The notes: a model not told the origin generated them from the letters alone. A DNA stretch of 5,545 nt from Chloroflexota bacterium (GCA_028875085.1 JAPPFU010000177.1:1-5545); one strand, 5' to 3'; positions 1 through 5,545 are shown, counted from the stretch's first letter. Numbers and translations: made by a program.

Positions 1-179
1 AACTGGATGCGCCTGGTCTGCACAGCGGCGGCGGCCAGCAGGGTTAGACCGTCGGGGCGCGCCGCTCCGGTGGTGAGCCACGCCGCGCCTATCCCTCGCT
101 GCTCCAGGCCGCGAATCATCGCCAGCACGGCGCTGCTATCGCGCCCGACTGCCGCCACGCCAATCGTGCCTTCCGCCAT
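1..179 (-). CDS. LLM-class flavin/F420-dependent oxidoreductase, N-terminal fragment (runs off the left edge)
   Basis: Only the first 59 codons are in the window; the gene continues past position 1. The visible protein begins MAEGTIGVAAVGRDSS, continues with a helix ending in EQRGIGAAWLTTG, and then reads RPDGLTLLAAAAVQTRRIQ. This matches the first beta-alpha-beta units of the luciferase-like monooxygenase TIM barrel: strand 1 (IGVAAVG), helix 1, strand 2 (AAWLTTG), then a helix before the conserved strand that normally follows Arg-Ile-x-Leu. Family members oxidise or reduce small organic substrates using FMN or coenzyme F420; the substrate cannot be told from this fragment. The ATG is preceded by AGAGG at 186-190 with 6-nt spacing, which supports the start. 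It begins 25 nt after the znuB stop with no terminator between, so it is probably co-transcribed with the zinc operon. The family call rests on remembered sequence patterns, not on a search. Confidence 0.72.
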   Translation of the reverse strand, partial: MAEGTIGVAAVGRDSSAVLAMIRGLEQRGIGAAWLTTGAARPDGLTLLAAAAVQTRRIQ

Positions 180-204
180 AGGTCACCTCTGGGGCGGGGT
201 GATT

Positions 205-1035
205 CTATACCTTGTGAACAGCGGCGGCGGCGGCCTTGCGGAGCTGCACCCATATGTTGGCCAGCACCAGCAGCAAGATGGCCGTGAGCACGATCGCGCC
301 ACCGGCGGCCAGGTCGAGATAGAAGGAGGCGACGAGCCCGGCGATGGCGCTGATTGCCCCGGCAGCGATGGAGGCGGCGAACGTGGCGCGCAGCCCCTTC
401 GCCACGCGCAAGCCCACCAGCACCGGCACGACCAGCATCGCACCCACCAGCAGCACCCCGACCACGCGCATCGAGAGGGTGATGACCGCGCCCGTCAGTA
501 CGGCCAGCGCGAGGTTCAGCGCCCCCACCGGAACGCCGTTGACGCGCGCGAGGTCGTCGTCGAACGCTATCTGGGCAAGATCGACGAAGAAGACACCCAC
601 GAACACGACGACCACCGCCGCAAGCCCCGCGAGCAGCCACAGGTCGAGCGGCGAGACGCTCAGGATGGAACCGAACAAGAAGGAGAACAGGTCTACGTTG
701 AAGCCCTCGGCGAAGCTGATGACGACCACGGCGACTGCGAGCGCGGTGTAGAGCACCACCGCCATCGCCACGTCCCCGGGCAGGCGGCCGCGCGAGCGCA
801 ACTGCTCCACGATAATCGCCCCGACGGAGGCCGCCCCAAGCGCGGTGAGCGAGGGCATCGTCCGTGTCGCCATGCCGATGGCCACGCCCATCAACGCGAC
901 GTGGGAGAGCGTCTCGGCGATCAACGAGAAGCGGCGCAGGACGATGAACATCCCCAATGCCGGAGCGAGGATGCCCACCAGCGCTCCGCCGATGAGCGCC
1001 CGAATCATGAAATCGTATTGGAGTATCGCCGGCAT
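205..1035 (-). CDS. znuB: Zinc (metal) ABC transporter permease ZnuB, ABC-3 family
   Basis: A 276-residue integral membrane protein of the ABC-3 family, which forms the cytoplasmic-membrane channel for zinc, manganese or iron taken from a periplasmic or lipoprotein binding protein. The length is normal for ZnuB/MntB proteins. Hydrophobic segments lie at roughly residues 12-34, 44-57, 64-78, 88-109, 113-127, 131-152, 172-195, 196-210, 220-240 and 246-264. Family hallmarks are visible: FMIRALIGGALVGILAPALG near the N terminus, LIAETLSHVALMGVAIG (38-54), FDDDLARVNGVPV (158-170), and RVVGVLLVGAMLVVPVLVGLR (190-210). The D..A...G element is the usual coupling region that contacts the ATPase. The ATG at 1035 lies 6 nt after the znuC stop. 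No good ribosome-binding site is seen, which suggests translational coupling. Zinc rather than manganese is inferred from the operon partners; metal specificity cannot be read from the permease. Confidence 0.93.
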   Translation of the reverse strand: MPAILQYDFMIRALIGGALVGILAPALGMFIVLRRFSLIAETLSHVALMGVAIGMATRTMPSLTALGAASVGAIIVEQLRSRGRLPGDVAMAVVLYTALAVAVVVISFAEGFNVDLFSFLFGSILSVSPLDLWLLAGLAAVVVVFVGVFFVDLAQIAFDDDLARVNGVPVGALNLALAVLTGAVITLSMRVVGVLLVGAMLVVPVLVGLRVAKGLRATFAASIAAGAISAIAGLVASFYLDLAAGGAIVLTAILLLVLANIWVQLRKAAAAAVHKV

Positions 1036-1041
1036 GCCCGT

Positions 1042-1839
1042 CTACCGGTGTTCGTGAAGAGCGTCGTGGATCAGCGCGTCTACTGGCAGCCCGTACAGTG
1101 CGGCAAGTTCGTCGCTGGTCAACTCGTGGGGCGGGCCGTGCTTCACCAGCGAGCAATTCATGCAGCACACGGTGCTCGCTTCACGCAGCATCGCCCCAAT
1201 GTCATGCGAGACGAGCACGATCGTCAGACCTCGGTCGCGGTTGAGGTCGCGCAGCACTGTGTAGAGCTGCTCCTCGCCGGACACGTCTATTCCGGCGGCG
1301 GGCTCGTCCAACACCAGCAACTCGGGGTTTCGCACCAACGCTCTCGCCAGCAGCACGCGCTGCTGCTGGCCAAGGGAGAGTTCGGAGAGGCGCTTGCTCT
1401 TGACGTGCGTCATACTCACCGCTTCGAGCGCCTCCAACACGTCCGGCCGCTCCGACCGGCGGAAGATGGCGAGGGGCGCCGTGCCACGGTAGGCGCCGTG
1501 GGCGACCGTCTCCGTAACGGTCGCCGGAAAGCCGCTCCAGACGGCGGAGACGACCTGGGGGACGTAGCCCACCCGGCCCCAATCGTTGAAGCCGCCGACT
1601 TCTTGCCCGAACAGGCGCACCGATCCGCCTGTGGGACGCAGAATGCCCAGCGCCAGCTTGATCAGCGTGCTCTTGCCGCTCCCGTTGGGGCCGAGGACGG
1701 CGGCGAACTCGCCGGCCTCGACCCGCAGGGAGACGTCGTCGACGGCGAGGCCCACCCCGTAGTGGAAGGTGACGCGCTCCCACTCCAAGACGGAGCCGTT
1801 GACCCCACCGTTGGCCGCCACGCCGCTCAGGAGGAGCAC
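1042..1839 (-). CDS. znuC: Zinc (metal) ABC transporter ATP-binding protein ZnuC
   Basis: The cytoplasmic ATPase that drives metal import through ZnuB. All ABC ATPase motifs are intact in a 265-residue protein: aromatic Y27 of the A-loop region, Walker A GPNGSGKST (50-58), Q-loop Q95 in GYVPQ, signature LSLGQQQR (154-161), Walker B ELLVLDEP (173-180) with catalytic E179, D-loop AAGID (181-185) and switch H212 in SHD. The C-terminal tail HGPPHELTSDELAALYG (234-250) is typical of the ZnuC/MntA branch. An oddity is Cys-Cys-Met-Asn-Cys at 225-229, where most relatives have at most one cysteine. The longest start is GTG at 1839, overlapping the end of znuA by 13 nt; a GTG at codon 7 (1821) or a TTG at codon 18 (1788) are alternatives. 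None has a clear Shine-Dalgarno, so the first 17 residues are uncertain. The overlap implies translational coupling with znuA. Confidence 0.94.
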   Translation of the reverse strand: MLLLSGVAANGGVNGSVLEWERVTFHYGVGLAVDDVSLRVEAGEFAAVLGPNGSGKSTLIKLALGILRPTGGSVRLFGQEVGGFNDWGRVGYVPQVVSAVWSGFPATVTETVAHGAYRGTAPLAIFRRSERPDVLEALEAVSMTHVKSKRLSELSLGQQQRVLLARALVRNPELLVLDEPAAGIDVSGEEQLYTVLRDLNRDRGLTIVLVSHDIGAMLREASTVCCMNCSLVKHGPPHELTSDELAALYGLPVDALIHDALHEHR

Positions 1840-3008
1840 TCCAGGGCAAGCTTGAGGCTCGCGAGGTTGTCCCGCATCAGGCCCATGTAATCGCCGTGCT
1901 CGTCGAACTCGCTCTGCGTGACGCTCTCGATGGCGTGGATGGGGGCGAGTTCGACGCCCGTCTCGCGGCGCACGGTTTGCGCAAGCCGGTCGCCGACGAT
2001 GGGCTCAACGAGGACGTAGTTCAGTCCGTCCGCCCTCACCTCCTCCACGATCTCGGCCAGCCGTTGCGGGGAGGGCTGCGCCGCGGTCGTGAGGCCGGCG
2101 ATCGCCTCTTGCTCAAGGCCGTAGCGCGACGCCAGGTAGCCGTAGGCCGCGTGCGACGTGATGAAGGTGTCGTGGCGGCAGGAGGCCAGCCCGGTGGTGA
2201 AGTCGTCGTGCAACGTTCGCAGATCGGCGATCAGCGCGGCGGCGTTGTCGTGGTAGCGCTCGCGGTTCGCGGAGTCAATCGTGGCGAGCGCGTCGCGGAT
2301 AGCCTCAGCCTGGAGGATGGCGTAGGTCGGGTCGAGCCAGACGTGCGGGTCGAGTTCCTCTCCGTGGTCCTCGCCCTCCTCGTCGCCGTGGTCCTCGCCT
2401 TCCTCTTCGTCGCCGTTCTCCTCTCCGTGATGCTCCTCGCCCTCTTCCTCTTCTGCCGCCTCGTCCCCGTCGCCTTCGTCCTCGTCGTGCCCCTCGTCCT
2501 CATCCACGTCCTCGTCGCCGTGGTCCTCGCCCTCTTCGCCTTCCTCTTCCTCCCCGTGGTGACCGCCCTCCGCGCTCTCCATCAAGGCGCCGCGCTCGAT
2601 GATGACGCTGGACGCCTCGATGACATCCCTAGGCGCATCGTTGCCCAGCGCTTCAAGCATGCGACCCATCCACGGCTCCAGCTCTAGGCCGTTGGCGACC
2701 AGCAGGTCGGCGCCCGAGACGCGCTGAATGTCCTCGGCGGTCGGCTCGAAGTCGTGCGCGTCCACGCCCGGCTTGATGAGGTTCTCCACCTCCACCAGGT
2801 CGCCGCCGATGCGCTCGACGAAGTAGGCGAGCGGATAGACCGTCGTCATCACACTGAGCTTCTCGGGCGGCGCGGGAGTCGGGGTGGGCGCCGCGCGCGT
2901 CGGCGTGGCCGTTGGGCTGGGCGTCGGGGTCGCTGCGTCGCCGGAGCAGGCCGCAAGCAGCAGGGCCAGGGCGACTAGTGGGGTTGCGAATTTGATACCG
3001 CGTATCAT
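1827..3008 (-). CDS. znuA: Zinc-binding lipoprotein ZnuA (metal ABC transporter substrate-binding protein) with a long acidic/His loop
   Basis: The extracytoplasmic metal-binding component (SBP_bac_9 / TroA-like family), 393 residues. A lipoprotein signal peptide is clear: MIRGIKF, hydrophobic core 8-20, lipobox LLAAC with the lipidated cysteine at 21. A Thr/Pro-rich tether follows (about 26-48). The mature fold starts at LSVMTTVYPLAYFVERIGGD (51-70). Likely metal ligands by family alignment are H85 (DAHDFEP), H222 (DPHVWLDP), H286 (SHAAYGY) and a C-terminal acid, probably D373 or E361. Between the first and second histidine lies a very acidic, His-containing loop (146-218). ZnuA proteins characteristically carry a His/acid-rich loop here, whereas Mn/Fe-binding relatives usually lack it, so zinc is favoured. 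I chose the ATG at 3008 because GGAGAGG (3014-3020) sits 5 nt upstream. The in-frame GTG at 3029 lies inside zur, has no such site and would add seven residues before the signal peptide. The gene starts 2 nt after the zur stop. Confidence 0.95.
   Translation of the reverse strand: MIRGIKFATPLVALALLLAACSGDAATPTPSPTATPTRAAPTPTPAPPEKLSVMTTVYPLAYFVERIGGDLVEVENLIKPGVDAHDFEPTAEDIQRVSGADLLVANGLELEPWMGRMLEALGNDAPRDVIEASSVIIERGALMESAEGGHHGEEEEGEEGEDHGDEDVDEDEGHDEDEGDGDEAAEEEEGEEHHGEENGDEEEGEDHGDEEGEDHGEELDPHVWLDPTYAILQAEAIRDALATIDSANRERYHDNAAALIADLRTLHDDFTTGLASCRHDTFITSHAAYGYLASRYGLEQEAIAGLTTAAQPSPQRLAEIVEEVRADGLNYVLVEPIVGDRLAQTVRRETGVELAPIHAIESVTQSEFDEHGDYMGLMRDNLASLKLALECSS
2355..2573 (-). repeat. 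Low-complexity Glu/Asp/Gly/His repeat region inside znuA
   Basis: This encodes ZnuA residues 146-218, composed almost entirely of Glu, Asp, Gly and His, with eight histidines (150, 151, 163, 174, 193, 194, 207, 215). The peptide GEDHG occurs three times (160-164, 204-208, 212-216). At the DNA level, ccgtggtcctcgcc begins at 2362, 2386 and 2518 on the plus strand; the first two copies are exactly 24 nt apart, which is eight codons. The pattern fits growth and shrinkage of the loop by in-frame slippage or unequal exchange. The proposed role is low-affinity zinc capture or sensing next to the high-affinity site, as suggested for loops of other ZnuA proteins. Confidence 0.85.
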
Positions 3009-3010
3009 TA

Positions 3011-3436
3011 TTACCTCTCCGATAAGCACTTAGCGCAAGTGATGTAGAGCTCAACCCGGTGGCCGACGACGGCGCCGCGGACTTCCTTGGCCATCTCGCG
3101 GAGCAGGCGCTCCACGACGGGTTTGCGGAACTCCTCGACCTTGCCGCAGTCGGCGCAGATCACGTGGTGATGGTGGCGCGCATCGTCGAAGGAGTAGCGG
3201 GGAGCGCCGTCCGGCAGGGCTGTCTTGCAGAGGACGCCCGCGTCCACCAGCAGCTTCAGCGTGCGGTAGACGGTCGCGCGCCCGACGGTGGGCAGCTCCT
3301 CGCTGATGGCCTCGGCGCTGAACGATCCCGCCTTGCTGCCCAGCAAGCGCGCCAGAAGCCGGCGCGACGGGGTCATACGGTACCCCAAGTCCTCCAGCAT
3401 GTCGTCGAGCCTTGGCCGTTCTGCGAGCGTCGTCAT
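3011..3436 (-). CDS. zur: Fur-family metalloregulator, probably the zinc uptake regulator Zur
   Basis: A 141-residue cytoplasmic Fur-superfamily repressor, a normal length for the family. The N-terminal winged-helix domain covers about residues 8-85, with GYRMTPSRRLLARLL (18-32) as an early helix and VGRATVYRTLKLLVDAGVL (51-69) as the recognition helix region. The C-terminal dimerisation and metal domain contains HHHHVIC (88-94), GKVEEF (98-103) and two CxxC pairs, C94/C97 and C134/C137. The latter form the structural Cys4 zinc site. The histidine cluster, the acids at 101-102 and H126 are candidates for the regulatory metal site. Placement as first gene of a znuACB operon makes Zur the most likely assignment, but Fur, Mur and PerR cannot be excluded from sequence alone. 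The ATG at 3436 has no Shine-Dalgarno and lies only a few bases from the predicted transcription start, so translation is probably leaderless. A 19-bp inverted repeat adjacent to the start suggests autoregulation. Confidence 0.93.
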   Translation of the reverse strand: MTTLAERPRLDDMLEDLGYRMTPSRRLLARLLGSKAGSFSAEAISEELPTVGRATVYRTLKLLVDAGVLCKTALPDGAPRYSFDDARHHHHVICADCGKVEEFRKPVVERLLREMAKEVRGAVVGHRVELYITCAKCLSER

Positions 3437-3437
3437 A

Positions 3438-3456
3438 AGTGATACTTGATATCACT
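3438..3456. promoter_or_regulatory. 19-bp inverted repeat, candidate Zur operator
   Basis: The sequence reads AGTGATA-CTTGA-TATCACT, a perfect 7-5-7 inverted repeat that ends one base before the zur start codon. The same AT-rich patch also contains the 8-bp palindrome TGATATCA (3447-3454), so two overlapping dyads could be offered to a Fur-family dimer. Fur-family operators are typically AT-rich dyads of about 15-23 bp lying over the promoter, which fits. It stands out against the very GC-rich surroundings. It covers the -10 element and the expected transcription start, where a bound repressor would block RNA polymerase. That Zur is the binding protein is inferred from position. Confidence 0.72.
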
Positions 3457-3474
3457 AACTGCAACCCCTGTCAA
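3446..3474 (-). promoter_or_regulatory. Predicted sigma70-type promoter of the zur-znuACB operon
   Basis: Read on the minus strand, a perfect -35 TTGACA (3474-3469) is followed by a 17-bp spacer and TATCAA (3451-3446), a 4/6 match to the -10 consensus. The start point would fall near 3438-3440, leaving only about 2-4 untranslated bases before the zur ATG at 3436. No ribosome-binding site precedes that ATG, consistent with a leaderless message. The inverted repeat overlaps the -10 and start site. Confidence 0.6.
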
Positions 3475-3498
3475 GCCGCTGTGTAGACTAGGCGCTCG

Positions 3499-4794
3499 AT
3501 GTCTTCTTCCAGGGCGGGCGCGGCGCGGCGCCGCTTTTACTACGGCTGGCTCATCGTGCTCGGCTATCTGCTCGCGGGCGTGGCGGGATCCGGCGCGATG
3601 CTCTGGGGCTTCCAGGTGTTCGTCACGCCGATGTCCGACGAACTGGGCTGGAGCCGAGGAACCATCTACAGCGTCACTCTCTTCCGCACGCTGCTGGTGG
3701 GCGCGCTCATCGTGCTGCTGGCGCGGCTGATGGACCGGCGGCGCTGGCCCCCCATCGTTATGACCGTCTCCTCCGTGGTGCTGGGGCTGAGCGTGATAGC
3801 GCTGAGCTTGGTCAACGCCTACTGGCAATACTTCCTGTTCAGCGTCGTGCTGGGGAGCGTGGGCTTCGCCGGGGCGGGCGGACAGTTGTACCAGGCACTG
3901 GTGCCCAAGTGGTTCGTGCGCCTGCGCGGCAAGGCGATTGCCTTCGGCAGCGCGGGAACCGCGATCGGCGCCTTCGTCTACCCCACGCTCGCCGACATCA
4001 CCATCGACGCCTACGGGTGGCGGACGGCGTGGGTAGTGATCGGCGTCATCTCCTTGGCGCTGCTGACGCCCATATCGCTGCTGATCCGCCGCTCGCCGGA
4101 AGACCTGGGCCTGCTGCCGGACGGGGATAGCGTCGAGCAGGCGCAGGCGCGGCGGGCGGACGCGGCGCAGCGCGGCATCGCGGAGGAGCACAGCTTCCGG
4201 CCTAGCGAGGTGTTGCGCTACCGGACGACGTGGTTCATCGTACTGGCAACGATGTTGGCGGCGCCGACGATGATCGGCCTGACCAGCAACTGGGCCGTCC
4301 ACTTCCAAAGCATCGGCTTCACGCGCACCGAGGCGGCGACGGTGGTCTCGACCTACGGGGCGGCGTCCCTAGTCTCGCGTCTGCTGTGGGGCTACTTTCT
4401 CGACCGGCACCACGTGCGCGGCGTGGCGGTCGTGCACGCGGGGCTGACGGCGTGCACAATCCTGTTTCTACTGCTGGTGGACACCTTCGCCGTAGCGCTC
4501 GCCTACGGCGCGGTGCAAGGCCTCGTGCTCGGCGGCTACCTCGCCATCCAGCCGCTCATCTGGTCGAACTTCTTCGGGCGCGCCTACTTGGGCGCGATAC
4601 GCGGCGCCTTCGCGCCGTTCCAGACAGCGGTGGCCGCCGCCGCGCCGTTCGTCATCGCCGCCAGCGCCGACGCCTTCGACAGCTACCGCCCCGCCTTCTT
4701 CGCGCTGCTGCTGTTCTGGCTGCTGGCGTTGGGCTTCATGTACGGCGCGCGTCCCCTGCCGAGGCCGGAGGCGGCAAAGGCGGGCGGCGGCTAG
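3499..4794 (+). CDS. MFS transporter, monocarboxylate / oxalate-formate antiporter type
   Basis: A 431-residue major facilitator superfamily permease of normal length, with about twelve hydrophobic segments in two halves joined by a charged cytoplasmic loop (about 198-240). The N terminus FYYGWLIVLGYLLAG (13-27), then LGWSRGTIYSV (49-59), is typical of the monocarboxylate/oxalate-formate group. ARLMDRRRW (75-83) is a degenerate motif A between TM2 and TM3, echoed by GYFLDRHHVRG (298-308) in the second half. PKWFVRLRGKAIAFGSAGTAIGAFVYP (136-162) and NFFGRAYLGAIRGAFAPF (357-374) are further group signatures. It probably moves small organic anions across the cytoplasmic membrane; the substrate and direction are unknown. 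The ATG at 3499 has no obvious Shine-Dalgarno. A weak TAGACT (3484-3489) could be a -10, again predicting a very short leader. The gene is divergent from zur and shares its 62-bp intergenic region. It ends in overlap with the convergent nitroreductase gene. Confidence 0.9.
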   Translation: MSSSRAGAARRRFYYGWLIVLGYLLAGVAGSGAMLWGFQVFVTPMSDELGWSRGTIYSVTLFRTLLVGALIVLLARLMDRRRWPPIVMTVSSVVLGLSVIALSLVNAYWQYFLFSVVLGSVGFAGAGGQLYQALVPKWFVRLRGKAIAFGSAGTAIGAFVYPTLADITIDAYGWRTAWVVIGVISLALLTPISLLIRRSPEDLGLLPDGDSVEQAQARRADAAQRGIAEEHSFRPSEVLRYRTTWFIVLATMLAAPTMIGLTSNWAVHFQSIGFTRTEAATVVSTYGAASLVSRLLWGYFLDRHHVRGVAVVHAGLTACTILFLLLVDTFAVALAYGAVQGLVLGGYLAIQPLIWSNFFGRAYLGAIRGAFAPFQTAVAAAAPFVIAASADAFDSYRPAFFALLLFWLLALGFMYGARPLPRPEAAKAGGG

Positions 4795-4812
4795 AAGGAG
4801 ATGGCGCCGCCC
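4782..4812. terminator. GC-rich inverted repeat at the convergent gene ends, possible bidirectional terminator
   Basis: GGGCGGCG (4782-4789) and CGCCGCCC (4805-4812) form a perfect 8-bp stem with a 15-nt loop that contains both stop codons of the facing genes. There is no T-tract on either strand, so it is not a canonical intrinsic terminator. In DNA this GC-rich, such a stem could also arise by chance. Confidence 0.25.
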
Positions 4813-5438
4813 CAGCGCTCCTCGTGGGTCAACTCCTCGATGGGGCGCCGCGTCTTGCGGCCGTGCCGTTCGCCATCCTTGCCCAGCGGATAGCCGAGAG
4901 GAATGAGACAGGTCGGCTCCACGTCGTCGGGCAGCCCTAGCCACTCCTTGAACTCCGCCGCCATCCAGCGGAAGCCGGTGGTGATGCAACCGCCGAGGCC
5001 GACGCCGCGCGCGGCCAGCAGCAGGTTCTCCACGCCTGGGTAGGTCTGCCCGAACGGGCCGACCGACCATGGGCCTTGGCTCACCGGCGCTTGGGCGCAG
5101 GCGATGACGATGACGGGCACGCTCGCCAGGCTCTCCGCAAAGTCGGCGCCGGGCGCGGCGGCCGGCGTGGGAGCGGGGCGGCGGTCTTGGCCTGCGGCGC
5201 GCGCCTCCGCGGCCTTCGCGTTGGCCTGCTTCACCAACTCGCTCACCCGTTGCTTGCCCTCGGCGCTCCTGATGACGACCCAGCGCCAGGGCTGGCGGTT
5301 GCCGCCGCTGGGCGCCTGCCCTGCCGCCTCGATGACCTGGCGCAGGAGCGCGTCGGGCACCGGGTCGGGCTTGAACCTGCGGATGGCCCGCATGGTGTAG
5401 ATGGCGTCGAAAAGGCTGATGCCGCCTTGCTCCGTCAC
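4791..5438 (-). CDS. Nitroreductase-family FMN-dependent oxidoreductase
   Basis: A predicted cytosolic flavoprotein of 215 residues, the usual size for the nitroreductase family, whose members use NAD(P)H and bound FMN to reduce nitro compounds, quinones or enones, or act in specialised steps such as dehalogenation. The N terminus SLFDAIYTMRAIRRFKPDPVP (8-28) is the classic FMN-phosphate-binding start, with R17, R20 and R21 as the basic residues. APSGGNRQPWRWVVI (42-56) is the conserved flavin segment. PGVENLLLAARGVGLGGCITTG (134-155) is the second family block, and PLGYPL (180-185) the C-terminal one. An Ala/Pro-rich insertion (about 73-99) separates the halves. I chose the GTG at 5438, preceded by GGGAGG at 5447-5452 with 8-nt spacing; the ORF stays open to a further start at 5504, but that adds a Pro/Arg-rich, unconserved leader. 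The physiological substrate is unknown. It does not share an operon with the zinc genes. Confidence 0.88.
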   Translation of the reverse strand: MTEQGGISLFDAIYTMRAIRRFKPDPVPDALLRQVIEAAGQAPSGGNRQPWRWVVIRSAEGKQRVSELVKQANAKAAEARAAGQDRRPAPTPAAAPGADFAESLASVPVIVIACAQAPVSQGPWSVGPFGQTYPGVENLLLAARGVGLGGCITTGFRWMAAEFKEWLGLPDDVEPTCLIPLGYPLGKDGERHGRKTRRPIEELTHEERWGGAISF

Positions 5439-5545
5439 GTCGCTCACCTCCCGCGTCAATGAAAGTGGGGGCGCGCGCGAGCGAGGGGCCCCCCCCAAAC
5501 ACACCCACAGGGTAGGGGAGTACCAACAGCTGGGGTATAAAAAAA
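5439..5545. other. Upstream region of the nitroreductase gene and right edge; low complexity
   Basis: This holds the nitroreductase ribosome-binding site (5447-5452), then alternating gcgcgcgc, an 8-base C run (5489-5496) and a terminal run of A residues. No convincing -35/-10 pair is visible on the minus strand. The drop in sequence quality character toward 5545 suggests a contig or assembly edge rather than a functional element; this is inference. Confidence 0.5.

Noticed and set aside
7..1890. Very long open frame on the plus strand (627 codons) antisense to the oxidoreductase, znuB and znuC
   Set aside because: It is a shadow frame of GC-rich genes: the translation is His/Arg/Gln/Asp-rich without any recognisable domain, whereas the minus strand encodes complete ABC transporter motifs.
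2355..2573. Repetitive DNA that might suggest a CRISPR or satellite array
   Set aside because: The units are in frame inside znuA, encode a typical charged loop and have no regular spacers.
1896..2687. Plus-strand open frame with a Val/Leu/Ala-rich, membrane-like stretch
   Set aside because: The hydrophobic run is simply the complement of the Glu/Asp codons of the ZnuA acidic loop (gag/gac read as ctc/gtc); no start signal or family pattern supports it.
3009..3029. Upstream GTG start for znuA at 3029
   Set aside because: The ATG at 3008 has GGAGAGG at 5-nt spacing and gives a standard lipoprotein signal; the GTG would lie within zur without its own ribosome-binding site.
5439..5504. Longer nitroreductase start at 5504
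   Set aside because: The extra 22 residues are Pro/Arg-rich and unlike the family; GTG 5438 has a strong GGGAGG at 8-nt spacing and places the FMN motif at the usual distance from the N terminus.
5489..5545. C run followed by an A-rich end as a possible promoter or terminator for the nitroreductase
   Set aside because: No paired -35/-10 or stem-loop with T-tract can be made out, and the position at the window edge makes an assembly artefact as likely.

Overview
The window is compact, GC-rich bacterial DNA holding six protein genes, with no RNA genes, CRISPR array or mobile element that I can see. GC content, a Thr/Pro-rich linker behind the lipoprotein signal and a luciferase-like monooxygenase neighbour suggest a Chloroflexota-type (for example Dehalococcoidia-like) metagenomic contig. 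That assignment is inference only. The right end (5489-5545) is low-complexity and could be a contig edge.

Layout: positions 1-3436 carry a tightly packed minus-strand operon. Read in transcription order it encodes a Fur/Zur-type metalloregulator (zur, 3436-3011), a zinc-binding lipoprotein (znuA, 3008-1827), an ABC ATPase (znuC, 1839-1042), an ABC-3 family permease (znuB, 1035-205), and the first 59 codons of a luciferase-like flavin/F420-dependent oxidoreductase (179 to beyond the left edge). Gaps are 2 nt, a 13-nt overlap, 6 nt and 25 nt, so a single transcript is likely. A promoter with a perfect TTGACA box lies directly upstream of zur. A 19-bp inverted repeat (AGTGATA-N5-TATCACT) covers its -10 region and the predicted transcription start, which fits autorepression by Zur when zinc is sufficient. 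The predicted zur transcript is almost leaderless.

Positions 3499-4794 carry a divergent plus-strand MFS transporter of the monocarboxylate / oxalate-formate type. It shares the 62-bp intergenic region with the zur promoter. It meets a convergent minus-strand nitroreductase-family flavoprotein gene (5438-4791), and the two stop codons overlap inside one CTAG.

Together, zur-znuACB forms a self-contained high-affinity zinc (possibly manganese) uptake system: ZnuA captures the metal outside the membrane, ZnuB forms the channel, ZnuC powers transport and Zur senses the metal inside. The ZnuA metal-capture loop is unusually long and acidic. The MFS transporter, the nitroreductase and the oxidoreductase have no obvious metabolic link to zinc. 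I found no wholly new system. The most interesting points are the regulatory architecture of the zur promoter and the ZnuA loop.
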